Shown here: positions 10,969-23,170 of the stretch, in pieces
Position numbering within the stretch: position 1 is the first letter of the stretch
Layout: each line of letters starts with the position of its first letter
Origin: Cokeromyces recurvatus
Taxonomy: Eukaryota > Mucoromycota > Mucoromycetes > Mucorales > Mucoraceae
Assembly (NCBI RefSeq): GCF_025118155.1
Contig: NW_026251404.1
Span: 124,001 to 188,000 of the forward strand
Direction of reading: 5' to 3'
DNA length: 64,000 nt
The notes under the pieces: model-generated
The model's input: only the letters and a program-made list of their open reading frames with translations
The model's database searches: none
Told to the model about the DNA's origin: nothing
Program-made: the position numbers and the translations under genes

Positions 10969-13334
10969 ATGTCAACATCAGGACTGATTGCTGCTAAAAA
11001 AAGAATCGAAAATGCAGCTCGAAAATACGAAATACCAATTGAATCTACCCCAACAGATGTTGATTCTTATCAAAAGTAAAATACCAGCTTTTTTCCTTAT
11101 TTTATTTTATTTTTTTTTTCATAAAAAAAAAGGCAAAACTGACAAATCCCTTTTTTTATATATATATATGTATATACATTTATACAAATGGGAATAATCT
11201 CTCTTCTTCTTCCCTTCTCCCTTTTTTCTTTTCTTTTTTTTTTTTCCAATAAAATAAAATAAAAAGTGGTATACTCTTTCTTTCATTATTTCAGTCTCGA
11301 CTTAACTGGACAAGCTCTGTATTCTCAAAATATAAACTTGATCCAGTTCAACAACCAAAAAGAACGACTCATTCACGTAAAAAATGGCCCAACATGAAAT
11401 ATATAAGCACTTGTAATTTGGAACTCGGTGCTCATGTATTTATGAATACACCATTTTATAAAGCAATACGATGTGAAAGTTGGGGATCCATTGCTAAAAG
11501 TCAAGGCTTAAATGTTCCTGAAGAAGAGACGGCACAATTAGAACAAAAGGAGGAAACATTGACATTTGTAGATATTGTATTTGAATTAAAGGATGTTCCA
11601 AATGAACGTTTTATTTTCCCTAAAGATACCATATTAGAGATTATACCCATAAGTGGAGAAGCCTATAAAACAGTAATGAACCGAAATTGGATATATACAT
11701 AGATAAACAAAAGTTGTATTGATATGTATTTATTTATTTATTATTATCATAGATCCATGCATCATTCATATTACCTCTTGATGAAAACGTAGCAGACGAA
11801 TTTTTCATGTCACCAAAGGATAAAATACTAAAATATGGGGAATCAAGTCAATTGTCTTGTATTCAGGAATTTATCAAACTAAATAAGGATGATAAGAAAA
11901 AAAGTAAAGAGATAGAAAAGGAAAGAAATTATCAGCCTGTAAATATTCGAATGACCAAAGCGGATCTATCGCTTGTAGAAGCTCTTGAAAATTATGTATA
12001 CAAAATGCAAGATGTTAGAAGAAGCATGAAAGATAAAGTAAGTCGATATAATAAATATACATGTTAGATTGGCTAACGAAAAGGAAAATCAAAAAAAAAA
12101 AAAATAGTTAAAGCATGCACAAGGAAAAAAGAGTTATATAAAATTTGATTTATCTGATGACCTTAGTCATAGTAATAAAATTCAAGAATTAGTTAAAAAG
12201 GCAACCACAGTACCGGATCTAACGACTGGACCCATTCAAGCAGAAAAGAAACGTAACGAGATTCTGAATGCAATTAAGCTAGGCAAACGAGAAAGAGATG
12301 AGAAATTTGAGTCGGAATGTAAGTTTATTCATATTCTTGTTTGGCCCTCTATGTAATGACATTTGTTATTAGTACCCAAGAATAAATATATAAATGTGAA
12401 AGAGGATACTCTATTCAAATGTGCATATTGCAGTACAAAATACACGACTATGTGGAGATCAGGACCTGCAGGTCATGGTACTCTTTGTAATAGTTGCGGT
12501 ATTCAATGGAAACAAGGAGAGATTTTGATAGATGCACCTGTAATCAGTATGAAAGAGGAAAGGCGTATAATAAAGGAGAAAAAGGAACGTGAAAGAGCAG
12601 CAGAATTAGCAGAGCTAGAAAAAACGGAGCATGAAACAAAGCGACACCAAAAGAAAAATGCACGTCAAGAGACTAGCTATCAAGTACAAGATTTGGGTCG
12701 TTTCGCTGTTCAATTACTACAACAAAAGTATCGACACCAAGGTAAAAAGGGCACTATAATACCTGAAGTGGAGTCCTCAACACATTCTTCAGAGGGTAAA
12801 AAAAAGAGTAATAAGGAGACAATACCAAAATCCAAAGAACAGTTAAATATAATAGATAATACATCATCAAATCAAACATCACCCTCATTACAGCCACAGG
12901 TACAACCACCGCAAGATCCACCAAAGCCCTTATCCCTTTATAGTCCTGCTGGTATACCTTTACCTACTTTATCTATCGAATTTGCGAACCAAATAGAATT
13001 TATTCATCCAAATTGTGGTATTACTATGCTTGATCGTTATTTATCTGTTCGTTTATGTAAAAATGAGTGTGAACAAACTACAATTGAGCTTCATAAAAAG
13101 GATTTAATAAATGCAACATTTGAAGTTGTAAACGAATGGTATACTGCTGATCAACAAAGGGAGGTTTTGAAGATGAAAGTGTCCCCTCCTGACTCAAAAA
13201 CATGTCTTGTCTTTGGTCAATCAATTCATTCACATCCTATTGTCATCAGGTACCTAGAAAAATTAGATCCAAATGGAGGGGCTGTAGTACAACGAATTAT
13301 ACAAAGGTGGCTTATTACTGCTCCTCAAGAATGA
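10969..13334 (+). CDS. GATA-type zinc-finger protein, about 641 aa
   Basis: Exons: first exon from ATG 10969, then 11295-11672, 11753-12037, 12108-12318 and 12373-13334. The first junction is uncertain. The best-looking donor (after 11075) does not fit the phase of the acceptor before 11295. Either the weaker donor after 11058 or an acceptor at 11266 would restore the frame. Near the start of the last exon is one Cys4 finger, CAYC then 18 residues then CNSC (with TTMWRSGPAGHGTLCNSCG). This is the long-loop GATA finger seen in fungal and plant regulators. N-terminal to it are about 280 residues I do not recognise, including WPNMKYISTCNLELGAHVFM. After it come a charged coiled-coil-like Lys/Glu segment, a Pro/Gln-rich linker and a folded-looking C-terminal domain. 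Probably a nuclear DNA-binding regulator; the target is unknown. Confidence 0.75.
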
Positions 13335-13518
13335 ATCATATAATAAATGAAGATATATGAAGGAGATATAATGGTGTGTGCAACATTATTTATTGCCTAT
13401 AAAATAATATGGGAGGCGGGGAAGTTTTTTTTTTCTTTTCTCTCTTAAAAAAAAAAAAAAGTAAAAATAAAAAAATAAAATAAAATAAAAATAAAAAGAT
13501 GCTATTTTGTTGTAGTTT

Positions 13519-14438
13519 TTAAGAAGATTCTTCTTTTTCCTTCACTTCTTCATTCTTTGTCTTTTGTTTCTTATCATTACCGTTTTTGGCGAAACCATTA
13601 TCAGCCTTTCTCTTATTATTTACATTATTACTGTTGTTATTAACATAAAAAGCATTGAAAGTACGGAATCTCTTTTTTGGAGGAGGGGCATTCTTGAATT
13701 GCTCGGACTTCATTTCAATATACTTTGGTCTATACATTAATTCAAGTTTATGACCATCCATCTCAACTTCCTTCAAATCAGCAATCTTTTGTGCGTCTTC
13801 AGGAGTCTCAAATTCAACATAAGCACTACCCTATTATTCAATTAAAGTATGTAAGAAAAAAAAAGAGAACATGTATCTATGGAGGGAAAAAAAGTGATAT
13901 TGCATGTATATATATATATTACCTTAAGTTGATAAGGACGTTCATGAGTTTTCTTTAAACGAACACAAAGGACTTTAGCCTTTTCACTAAAGAATTCATC
14001 AACTTGATCTTGTAATTTGAAGGTCTCAGCAATAGGATCTTCGGTATCAACATCCACTAAAGGTAATCCCTTGATATAAATAGAACGTGAAATATGATCT
14101 TGTTGAACAACTTCGGTCTTTCTTCTAATATTCTTTCCTTCTTCGTCAACTTCATAAATATCGCTTTCATTTTCTTTAAGAGCCTTCACAACGGTATCCA
14201 AATCTTCAGTAATCATCTTCATTTTCTTGAAATTAGCAATAGTTTCAATGGGGATCCCTACATTATGTTAAATTATTATTATTATTTTTTCAATGGAAAG
14301 TCCAAAAGAAAAAAAAAACTTACAGCCATTAGGAGAATTGGAACGAAGAGTCCATAAGAACTTGTCATAGGGCAAATTAGAATCAGAGAAATAAAAATTA
14401 ACTTGTTTACAAATCTTTTGAGCTTCAGTAAGTGCCAT
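13519..14438 (-). CDS. LHP1: La RNA-binding protein (Lhp1/SSB homologue), 253 aa
   Basis: Exons 14324-14438, 13923-14257 and 13519-13830 join in phase to 253 residues. Residues about 5-90 form a La-type winged helix: ICKQVNFYFSDSNLPYDKFL is the signature that binds the UUU-OH end of RNA polymerase III transcripts. An RRM follows, with RNP2-like SIYIKGLPL and RNP1-like GSAYVEFETPEDA. The C-terminus is basic and low complexity (Asn/Lys-rich), as in short fungal La proteins. The family protects tRNA and other Pol III precursors from 3' trimming in the nucleus. The gene is convergent with the GATA gene, with under 200 bases between stops. Confidence 0.92.
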
Positions 14439-14625
14439 CTTTTATAGGTGTTCTTTTTTTTTTGGGTGTTAAAGGAGGACATTAGGAAAATAATTTTTTT
14501 AACTGAAAGAAGACAAGTTAAAACAGTCACAATTGACTGCTATTTTTCATTTATTCATTTAATACTGGGTGGGATGAATAAAAAATAGGCTGGGACAATT
14601 TAAAAAAGTCTTTGGAATGTTTTAG

Positions 14626-14733
14626 GACAGATTAGTAAAATATCAAGACTACACTTTAAAAACATTTGAATCACTTGGCTAATCTTTCATCGAACAGCCA
14701 ATAGAGATCATTAAACAGCAAATAGAAATCACT
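14626..14733 (+). repeat. Left inverted-repeat arm
   Basis: Pairs with 15353-15460 in reverse complement with five mismatches in 108. Each arm itself contains a partial tandem duplication of about 20 bases around AACAGCCAATAG. Confidence 0.85.
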
Positions 14734-15352
14734 AGATTAGACCTGTCATGTTTTCCCTTTTTTTTTTTTTGAAAAAAAAAGGGGGTGATGATGCGTAATT
14801 TAAAATGGTCTAACGATATTACAAACTCAATGTATAATAATGCCATCCAGTGAAACCCTAAAACCTGATTTACTTGTTTACAAACATTTTAAAAAAGTCA
14901 AACTACTGGACAGTCAAGTTCCTTTCAACACGATTTTTTTTTCCTGCGAAAAAGGGTACTACACCCTCTACAAAAATCAAAAAATGAAATAAATTAATAT
15001 ACCAAAGCAACGAAAGGGGATTATGACTTTCCACGATAACAAATATTGCTTATATATAATGTAACAATAGAATGAATCATCAATTATTTTATTTTGTTGA
15101 GCATATGTTCAGTTAAGTACGAATAACAGAATTCTAAAAAACGCATCATAAATCGCTTGTTTTTAGATAATATACTCCATAACTTATACCATTCGACGAA
15201 GAATCACAAAATACATATGTTTTGATAAAAGTCAATTTCATAAAAATGCAATACTCATTGAAGTAAATAGAAAAAAAAAACTAAAAGTTTTTTCCAAGTC
15301 ATTTGCCAAGCGTGTACTAGTTACTTACTATATCTGTTTTCGTAAACTATCA

Positions 15353-15460
15353 AGTGATTTCTATTGGCTGTTTAATGATCACTATTGGCTGTTTGATGAA
15401 AGATTAGCCAAGTGATTCAAATGTCTTTAAAATGTAGTCTTGATATTTTACTAATCTGTC
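15353..15460 (-). repeat. Right inverted-repeat arm
   Basis: Reverse complement of the arm at 14626-14733. The two copies of the AACAGCCAATAG-like unit are better preserved here. Confidence 0.85.
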
Positions 15461-16885
15461 TTGTGCCTGTTCTAACCAATTTTTTATTCGTCTCAAATTA
15501 ATTCAAAATCGTCTCACTGAAAAATTTACCCCTCACGTCTAAATATTTATTTAAAACCCAGTAATTATAAACAACAACCAATGCACATGCAAGAAAAAAA
15601 ATGTATGTATTTGTCTCCATCACCATTATACTCCTTCTCTCTTTTTTTTTTGATAAAGATTTATGTCGATTTTTTTTTATTTGTTTGTTTGAAGAAAGTA
15701 TAAACACAAATGCTTATGCTGTTACGACGATACACTACCTTTTTCTAACAGAGGATAGAAGCCCTCAATGAACAATAGCAAGAAGATTTGATATAATATC
15801 TGTTAAGAGTGCAATATACTATGTTTACAACTGACCATTATGTATTCTTATATGCTCTAGATGTTAATAACACATGACCGAAGCTATAGGATAAACAGTA
15901 TAAAATACATGAATACATAAACAGCGCCTACTCCTTATAGCTTATACGACTATGATCTATTAAGCATCATATAAATTTTCTAATAGTTGAAGACAAATAA
16001 TAGAAATGAAACAATGTACTGTCTTATGTTTAGATAAATCTGAATAAAAAAAAAGAAAAGGAGAAAAGATAAAAATAAGGCATATTAATATATGAGATTA
16101 AGAAGTATAGAGGGGAAAAGTAGTTAAGAAGGGACTTGAGAATATAGGTAATAAGCTTGATAGCAGTAAAGAAAAAAAAAACTACTAATTAGATAGCACA
16201 ATGTAATATTACTCAAGATGTCAAACTTCAAGACACATGCATATGAAGAGAGCAATTACAAAAAATATGTAAAGATATATCATAAAATACTTATCGTTAT
16301 TACTTTAACTACTACACGCCACCCATTCTATTTATTTATATATAAAGCAGAAAACTGCTATATCTCGATGGTGTATATTATATTGCTTCTGTTTATAGAG
16401 AACATCATAATCATAAAACGTATACACTCTACTTATATTATCTATCATAAATTATCAGGTATATAAGATAAGGAAGAAGGACAAATTAGAAATTAACAAT
16501 AATTAAATGTAACTAAAAGTACTTTTAGTCCTATTTTATGTCAAAGCGCGTCTTGTCTTTATTTTCTTATTTAATTCAATATTTATGCTTTATAATCTGT
16601 TGCGGTAGCGTGATTTCTTTTTACTTTTGTTATAAAATTATCACGTTGTATTCAATATACTTATTACATGCAAGTCAAAAAAAAAAAGCATAAAATTCTG
16701 TCATGTTCATTTTTGGCTTTGAATGTTGTTGTGCAGACTACTTGATTCCAGTAAGTATGACTGAAAATTAAATAAATGTGTCATTAAAAATAATATAAAG
16801 CCCAGAATTTTATTAAAATCAAGCCCATTTTCTTTTTCTTTTTTTTTTTTCTTCTTCTTTACTTTTCATTTTTGTCTGTTTAATA

Positions 16886-17669
16886 ATGACTGAGGACCAA
16901 GGTGCTTCTTCCAGTAAGTTCTTGATTTTTTTTTATTAAAAAAATATATATATTTTTATCGAAAGAAAAACTAGATAGTAACGAAAAAATATTAACCAAG
17001 ATGAACTCATGTTGGCTTTATGTCGAAATGACCAAGAAGAAGATTTAGAAAAATTATTAGATGAAGGTCAATGCGATATCTCTTTTAGAGATGGAGCAGG
17101 AAATACAGCAGCTCATTATGCGTAAGTTTCTGGATAATGAAGTGTGTGTGTGTTATTTAGAATGTATATAAATAAAGTAAATGTATGTAGTGCCAAGTCT
17201 GGCTCAATTGGCTGTCTTGAAGTTCTTGTTAATTACGATGATATTGACCTGGATATGAAAAACTTACTAGAAGGAGAAACACCTTTACACATTGCAGTTC
17301 AATATGCTAATGAAGACCATGAAATGGCGGCTGCCATGGTTGAATTATTGTTAGCAGCTGGTGCTAATCCACAGTAAGTTTGTGCGAGTTAAATAAATAT
17401 AAAAATTGTATTGACAGATATAAAAATAGAATTGAAAATCGTAACAAGTTAACCCCTATTATGTTGGTTAACCCTAAATATCAAGATATCAAAGCAAAAT
17501 TAGAGGAAGCAAGTGTTTCATATAATATGGTAAGTTCGGGAAGGGAGCTTCTTTTTATTATTATTTTAACATTTGACATGGTTTTTATTTATTTATTCAT
17601 TAGGATGATTCTGACATTGCAAATGACGATGAATTTGATGATGCTGGTTCTGCTTCAGAAGAAGAATGA
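16886..17669 (+). CDS. Ankyrin-repeat protein, YAR1-like, 169 aa
   Basis: Exons 16886-16913, 17001-17121, 17191-17373, 17418-17529 and 17604-17669 join in phase to 169 residues. The second exon uses the ACCAAG acceptor at 17000; the nearer TAG sites give stops. Ankyrin units are visible: DGAGNTAAHYAAKSGSIGCL, then GETPLHIAVQYAN followed by MVELLLAAGANPQ, then NKLTPIMLV. The C-terminus is short and acidic (DDSDIANDDEFDD, ending SEEE). Small size, two to three ankyrin repeats and an acidic tail resemble fungal YAR1 (a chaperone of ribosomal protein uS3) and related small ankyrin proteins. Assignment to YAR1 itself is a guess; an ankyrin protein is certain. Confidence 0.85.
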
Positions 17670-18867
17670 TATGCATAAAGTATATTTTGTACATTGACAG
17701 ACAACTGAATAAACAAACGTTCATTTAAATATAAAAATATATCACTGAAACATGATTAAAATAAATGTATACATCTACATAAACATATACTTTTAAATAT
17801 AACAGAAATTATAGATTATAGTAAACTATTCTCTTTCACAAGACATGTATTATTATAAAGAACTTTAAAGGCTCTACTTTAAACTAAGAGAACGCTACCC
17901 TAAGATCTTTGAATTAATCATCAGACTCTGACTCTGTGAACTTACTACCTTCATGTTCGTTCTGTTTACTATTAATTTCTAGCAGTAATTGTCAGCCAAT
18001 ATATATATAAATATGAGAGTTACTTTAGATTTGCTTATCATTCATTAAGCAAAAAAAGACATTTATGTAGTGTGTAAATATTAATTTGATGTATAGGTAG
18101 TACATTATTCTTTTGAGCTTTCAAAGCGTATGACGATATCAGTTACACATACAATAATACAATTAAATTTGAAATCAATCAAAGCAGAGACCAAAAGGAT
18201 GTGAGTGCAGGTATTTATTGACCTCTCACTATTGCTGTTATATAAATACTTTGCAGGTGAAATGTTTAGACTATCTTCTAATAACATACTATCAATCATT
18301 ACCTGGTGTTTTTTTTTTTTATTTTATTTTTTAGCAGAAGATAGTAGTCTTTAGACTTTAACATTCTCATTTAGTTAAAAAAAACCTCCTTTATAACCAG
18401 GTATTTATTTACAAATATGCACAATAGAAGAATATTAGCTTCCCCCTTTCTTTTTGTATAGGCTTCAGTATATGGTATAAATAGTTGGTTACTCCTCATT
18501 ATTAATATAAATTTATTCTTCTGTACTTGTATACTTCTTTATAGTAATAGTAGGGAGAAATTATCATTTTCAAAATTTTTATAGCAGTTTTCTATTTAGC
18601 CAATAAAATATTTTTTTCTTTTTTTTCATTTAAAAGTTTCAAATTTCTATTTAGTGAAGAAGAAAATATATTGTCACTGTATTTGCTTAAAGATACGTAA
18701 TACACACAATTTTTTATTTTTTTTTATTTTTTTTTTTATTTTTTTATTCCCTTCTTTTGATATTATCCTTCTCCTCCTTTTCTCTCTCTCTCTCTCTCTC
18801 TTCTTTTTCTTTTTTTAATATTTATACAGTATAAAAAATAAATATAAATTATTAAATTAACAACAAC
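17670..18867. other. Intergenic region between the ankyrin and cullin genes
   Basis: No supported gene. A short acidic exon-like reading on the minus strand near 17918-17985 was considered and rejected. Before the cullin start there is a T-rich stretch and a (TC)n tract at about 18780-18801, typical of fungal promoters. Confidence 0.5.
18780..18801 (+). promoter_or_regulatory. CT-rich tract upstream of cullin-1
   Basis: A (TC)n run of about 20 bases in a longer pyrimidine stretch, 65-90 bases before the ATG. CT-rich stretches are common just upstream of fungal transcription starts. The role is inferred. Confidence 0.35.
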
Positions 18868-21685
18868 ATGTCATCAATGCAGTTACCTCCTGGTAATGAT
18901 TTTAAAGCTACTTGGGCTTTTTTAGAAGAAGGCCTTGATCAAATCATGTGTCGTTTTGAGGAAGGTTTAGATCGAACACGTTATTCTATTCTTTATAGGT
19001 ATTTTTAATGTTTAATGCATATACATACACGACTAACTTTATTATTACATCTAGTGCTGTGCATAATTATTGTGCTCGAAGTGATTCTAACATGCAAACC
19101 TCTACTTCAATTGCTAGTGGACCTAATACTCGAAGACGTAATATATATAAATATATATATATGTGTGTTTTTTTTTATAAATGTGCATATATATATTAAC
19201 TAATGTGTTTACATTATAGCTGCACCTGCACCTCCTTTAATTGGTGGAGAAGTTTATCTTAATCTTTGTCATTATCTTGAAGCTCATCTTGGAAAGATTA
19301 GAAAGGAATCTGAACAGTACATGGACGAATCACTATTACAATATTATACTAAACAATGGACAAGATATACTGCTGCTGCACGCGTTGTCAATAATATTTT
19401 TATGTATTTAAATCGTTATTGGGTTAAGCGTGAGATTGATGAAGACAGGAAAAGTGATGTATATGATGTATTCACTGTAAGCTTTATTCTTATTTTTAGA
19501 GTCTTTTTTTTTTATGTAGTAATCCTTTTTTTTTCTTTTTTGTTTATTAGCTAACACTCGTTAGTTGGAAGAAATATATGTTTGAATATACGCATCATAA
19601 TATCATTGCTGCTGTATTAAAGTTAATTACTAAACAACGAAATGGGGAAGTAATCGAAACAGGTCTTATTAAAAATGTTGTAGATTCATTAGGTAAACTA
19701 TAAGGTCGTTTTATAAACTCGTAAAGGTACAGCTTTATATTTACCTTATTTGCTTAGTTTCTCTTGGACTTGATCATAACGATTCATCAAAATCAAATTT
19801 GGATGTTTATAAAGATTATTTCGAAAAGGCTTTCCTTGAAGCAACTGAAGTGTATTACAAGACAGAATCTGAAAAATTCATTAGCGAAAATAGTATTCCT
19901 GAATACATGAAGAAGGCAGAGGGCCGATTGAATGAGGAAGAGAGTCGTGTTCAAATGTATCTTCATCCTACGACCCATAAAACTCTAATTCCTATTTGTG
20001 AAACTGTTCTTGTCAAAAATCAAGAAGAAAGCCTTTGGGATGGTTTCCAAAGTTTGCTTAATGCAGATAAACAAGATGGTATATAAAGTTTTCAACTGAT
20101 TAGTGTGTAATTCTCCTCCCCTTTTTTTTTATTTATTAATCTATTGTTTGAATTAGACCTTCATCGTATGTATATGCTTTTAGCTCGTATTCCGGATGGT
20201 TTAAATCCATTAAGAGTTAACTTTGAAGCACATGTGAAGAAAGCAGGTCTTAGTGCGATTGAACGTATTTCACAAAATGAATCCGAGGCTATCGATCCTA
20301 AGAGTTATGTGGATACACTTTTAGAAGTACATAAGAAATACAATGATCTTGTTCAAACTGCATTTAATGGGGAAGCTGGATTTGTCGCTGCTCTTGATAA
20401 AGCATGTGGCGAATTCGTAAACCGTAATAAGGTATGTAAATCTTCTTCTAGTAAATCACCCGAATTACTGGCTCGTTTCTGTGATCAACTTCTCAAGAAG
20501 AGTGCTAAAAATCCTGAAGAAGATGAATTGGAGGATGTTTTAAATGATGTTATGACTGTATTCAAATATGTAGAGGATAAGGATGTATTCCAGAAATTCT
20601 ATAGTAAGATGTTAGCTAAACGTTTAGTGAATGGTACTTCTGCTTCTGATGATGCTGAAGGTTCCATGATCTCTAAATTGAAAGAAGCTTGTGGTTTCGA
20701 ATATACCTCTAAACTTCAACGTATGTTAACTGATATGTCACTTAGTAAAGAGTTAAATGATCAATTTAAGGATTTAATTCAACAAAACCCTGAAGGTTCC
20801 TCAGGAGGTATATAATATGGAGATGATTATATATGTATATTCATATTGACTTTTTATTATTATTATAATTAGTTGATTTCAATATTCTTGTACTTGGTAC
20901 TGGTTCCTGGCCACTTTCAACTCCTTCTACATCATTTAATCTTCCTGATGATGTTGTAAAGATCTATGACCGCTTTCAAAAATTCTATCAGAATAAGCAT
21001 TCAGGCCGTAAACTGAATTGGTTATTCCAGCTTTCAAAGGCTGAACTTAAAACACATTATCTTAAGGGAAGTAAAGTCGGCTATACATTCATGGTGTCTG
21101 CTTACCAAATGGGTATTTTACTTCAATTCAATACAACTGATAGTTGTACATATAAAGAGTTACAAAAGAGCACTGCTTTATCTCCTGAAGCCTTAAATCC
21201 AGCACTTGGTATTCTCGTAAAGGCTAAAGTTCTTTTATTACGTGATGCAGACAATGTGGGTGATGCAGATTCACGTTATGTGTTGAATCATGAATTTAAG
21301 AGTAAAAAAATTCGTATCAACCTGAATATGCAAATGAAGACAGAACAAAAGGCAGAAGCAGATGAAACACATAAAACAATTGAAGAAGATAGAATGTTTG
21401 TTATGCAAGCAGCTATTGTAAGAATCATGAAGACACGTAAAGTGATGAAACACGTAGCTCTTATAGAAGAAGTGATTACTCAATTACAATCAAGATTTAA
21501 ACCTCGTGTGCCTGCTATCAAGAAGTGTATTGATGTTTTATTGGTAAGTTAAAAAGACTCTAAAAATGAAAAAAAAGTGTGTGTATGTGTATGTGTGTGT
21601 GTATTTAACTGGACTTACACTATAGGAGAAAGAATATATTGAACGTGTTGAAAATCAAAAAGACATGTACAGCTATGTAGCATAA
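18868..21685 (+). CDS. CUL1: Cullin-1, scaffold of SCF ubiquitin ligases, 771 aa
   Basis: Exons are 18868-18998, 19055-19137, 19220-19476, 19551-19692, 19758-20078, 20157-20807, 20873-21543 and 21626-21685, all in phase, giving 771 residues; human CUL1 has 776. Cullin repeats fill the N-terminal part (for example [20 protein letters not shown]). The cullin homology region includes [20 protein letters not shown] and [20 protein letters not shown]. The C-terminal WHB domain has [12 protein letters not shown], where the Lys encoded at 21430-21432 aligns with the NEDD8 acceptor. The protein ends YSYVA as in CUL1. It should bridge Skp1/F-box substrate receptors to the Rbx1 RING subunit and control cell-cycle and nutrient regulators (Cdc53 in yeast). 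The N-terminal helix that binds Skp1 is present. All key parts look intact. Confidence 0.96.
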
Positions 21686-22113
21686 TTAAAATTATCCCCC
21701 CAAACTACCCTACCCTCTTATTCCTTTTTTTTTTTTTTTAAGAAATAAAATAAAGATTCAAAAGAGAATTAAGCGTGAATATGTGTTTATTACTATGCAA
21801 ATGTATCTTCTTTTAAATAAATAATTTGTTTATATTTGTAAATGCAAGAAGTTGTATATACAGAGTTTATTCATACATAATAATAATCTATTGCTCATCG
21901 TTTGGTACAGTTTGATATTGCACTCTTATTGCTCGTTTCTATTGATATTATTATTATATGGGATAGAGTTACACGTTAAAGTTACCTTTTGCCATTTGAC
22001 AATGTAGGGTCTAACTAAGGAGAATAATATTAAACAAATAGTAATGATCAAAAATGAACGAACAATAACTTCATCTTTATATGAATCGCGGGCTATTTCG
22101 TTTTAATAGATGG
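21686..22113. other. Intergenic region, convergent 3' ends
   Basis: AT-rich 3' flank shared by cullin-1 and the cysteine-rich gene. No coding sequence or structured element seen. Confidence 0.5.
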
Positions 22114-22431
22114 TTAGTTAATTGCCCTCCTCACATCAATAACCAAAACCTGTTGTATCATTAATAAATTACCAAAACAAGCCGTTTTAAAGTCATTACT
22201 AGGGCATGTTTCATCAGCAATACCATCACACATGCCATCTTTCACATTATCTAAACAGAATTGCTTTGTACAATTACCACAGGGCTTTAAATCGGTCGTT
22301 GGGAGTTCGAATATAGTTGAGTTGGAACCACAAAAGCATTTACAAAACATTTTTATCTCTGCTGCTTCAATGGGTATTACTTTAATCAAGTAAACAAAGA
22401 GTGTACTGATCACAATGTTATAATTAATCAT
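22114..22431 (-). CDS. Small cysteine-rich secreted protein, 105 aa
   Basis: I start at the ATG at 22431. An upstream in-frame ATG would add 28 Phe-rich residues encoded by poly(A) tracts. The N-terminus MINYNIVISTLFVYLIKVIP is a plausible signal peptide. The mature part has a regular Cys pattern: FCKCFCGSNSTI, LKPCGNCTKQFCLD, DGMCDG, ETCPS, ACFG. I recognise the CKCxC...CxxCTKxFC arrangement as a type seen in fungal secreted or membrane-anchored Cys-rich proteins, but know no function. The C-terminal 15 residues (LLMIQQVLVIDVRRAIN) are mildly hydrophobic. It could be a wall protein, an effector-like protein or the extracellular domain of a small membrane protein. Confidence 0.65.
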   Translation of the reverse strand: MINYNIVISTLFVYLIKVIPIEAAEIKMFCKCFCGSNSTIFELPTTDLKPCGNCTKQFCLDNVKDGMCDGIADETCPSNDFKTACFGNLLMIQQVLVIDVRRAIN

Positions 22432-23170
22432 TGTTACTAAAAAAAAAAAGGGAAATGAAAAAGAAAAAAAAAAAAGATTATTCAAAAAAAAAAAAAAGGT
22501 AAATAGTGTATTCAATGCATGTTTACATAAAATAAAATAAAAATAATGGCGAGTAGACTGGTCATTTATTCTATAATAGGACTTGCTACCCTTTGCCTTT
22601 TTTTTTTAAATATAACTCTCTTCCAAATATGAGTCAAGTTATCAGATATCATTTATATATTATGTAATATAATCAAAGCTATCATAAATGGATTTTTTTT
22701 TTGATCACTTGGAAAATGATAAAAATCAAATTATGTTTATAATGAATTCACTTTATAAAACTAAACGTCTTTAAATAGTAAATACATACAAAAAGAATGT
22801 CATTATTAACGATGAATAACCGAGTAGAGTTTAAGATATTGCTCAGATTGTTACTTGAAAAGATTTCATAATTAACATCCTCAAGCTCAACAGATGAATA
22901 CATATAGTATATATACGTGTCTATCAACTTATATATTGATATATCCAATAACAGGAGGCTATATGTAGATGGAAAAAAAATTAATATAGACAATTTCTGA
23001 GTGAAAGCAGCAATGTACATGTATACATGTAAATGCTAAAAAAAGAAAAACTGTTCGATAATATTGTTTTTTAATGCGGAACATAAAATACAAAATCATA
23101 ATTAAACTACACGTACAACCTTCTTTGTAAATATCTTCTTTTATTACCTTTATTTATAATCTAATTTATA
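22432..23170. other. Divergent intergenic region
   Basis: Lies between the divergent cysteine-rich and TBC genes and presumably holds both promoters. A 90-codon open frame on the minus strand (22748-23020) is AT-rich in composition and not supported. Confidence 0.5.

Larger units (their letters stand above)
14570..15500. mobile_element. Non-autonomous inverted-repeat DNA element (MITE-like)
   Basis: Two 108-bp arms in inverted orientation (14626-14733 and 15353-15460) match with five mismatches. Weaker similarity continues outward for about 50 bases (a shared GAATAAAAAAT-like block), so the full element probably spans about 14570-15500. The 620-bp interior has no open frame of note. The structure fits a non-autonomous terminal-inverted-repeat element. 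I found no clear target-site duplication, so the exact ends and superfamily remain open. It lies about 130 bases upstream of the La gene start, in its probable promoter. Confidence 0.65.
14439..16885. other. Intergenic region containing an inverted-repeat element
   Basis: Apart from the element at about 14570-15500, I see no coding sequence. The rest is AT-rich DNA with scattered T tracts, and pyrimidine-rich sequence just before the ankyrin gene start. Confidence 0.55.

Noticed and set aside
17918..17985. Minus-strand reading ending FTESESDD after a TAG acceptor
   Set aside because: An acidic tail alone is weak evidence and no upstream exon with a plausible protein could be found.
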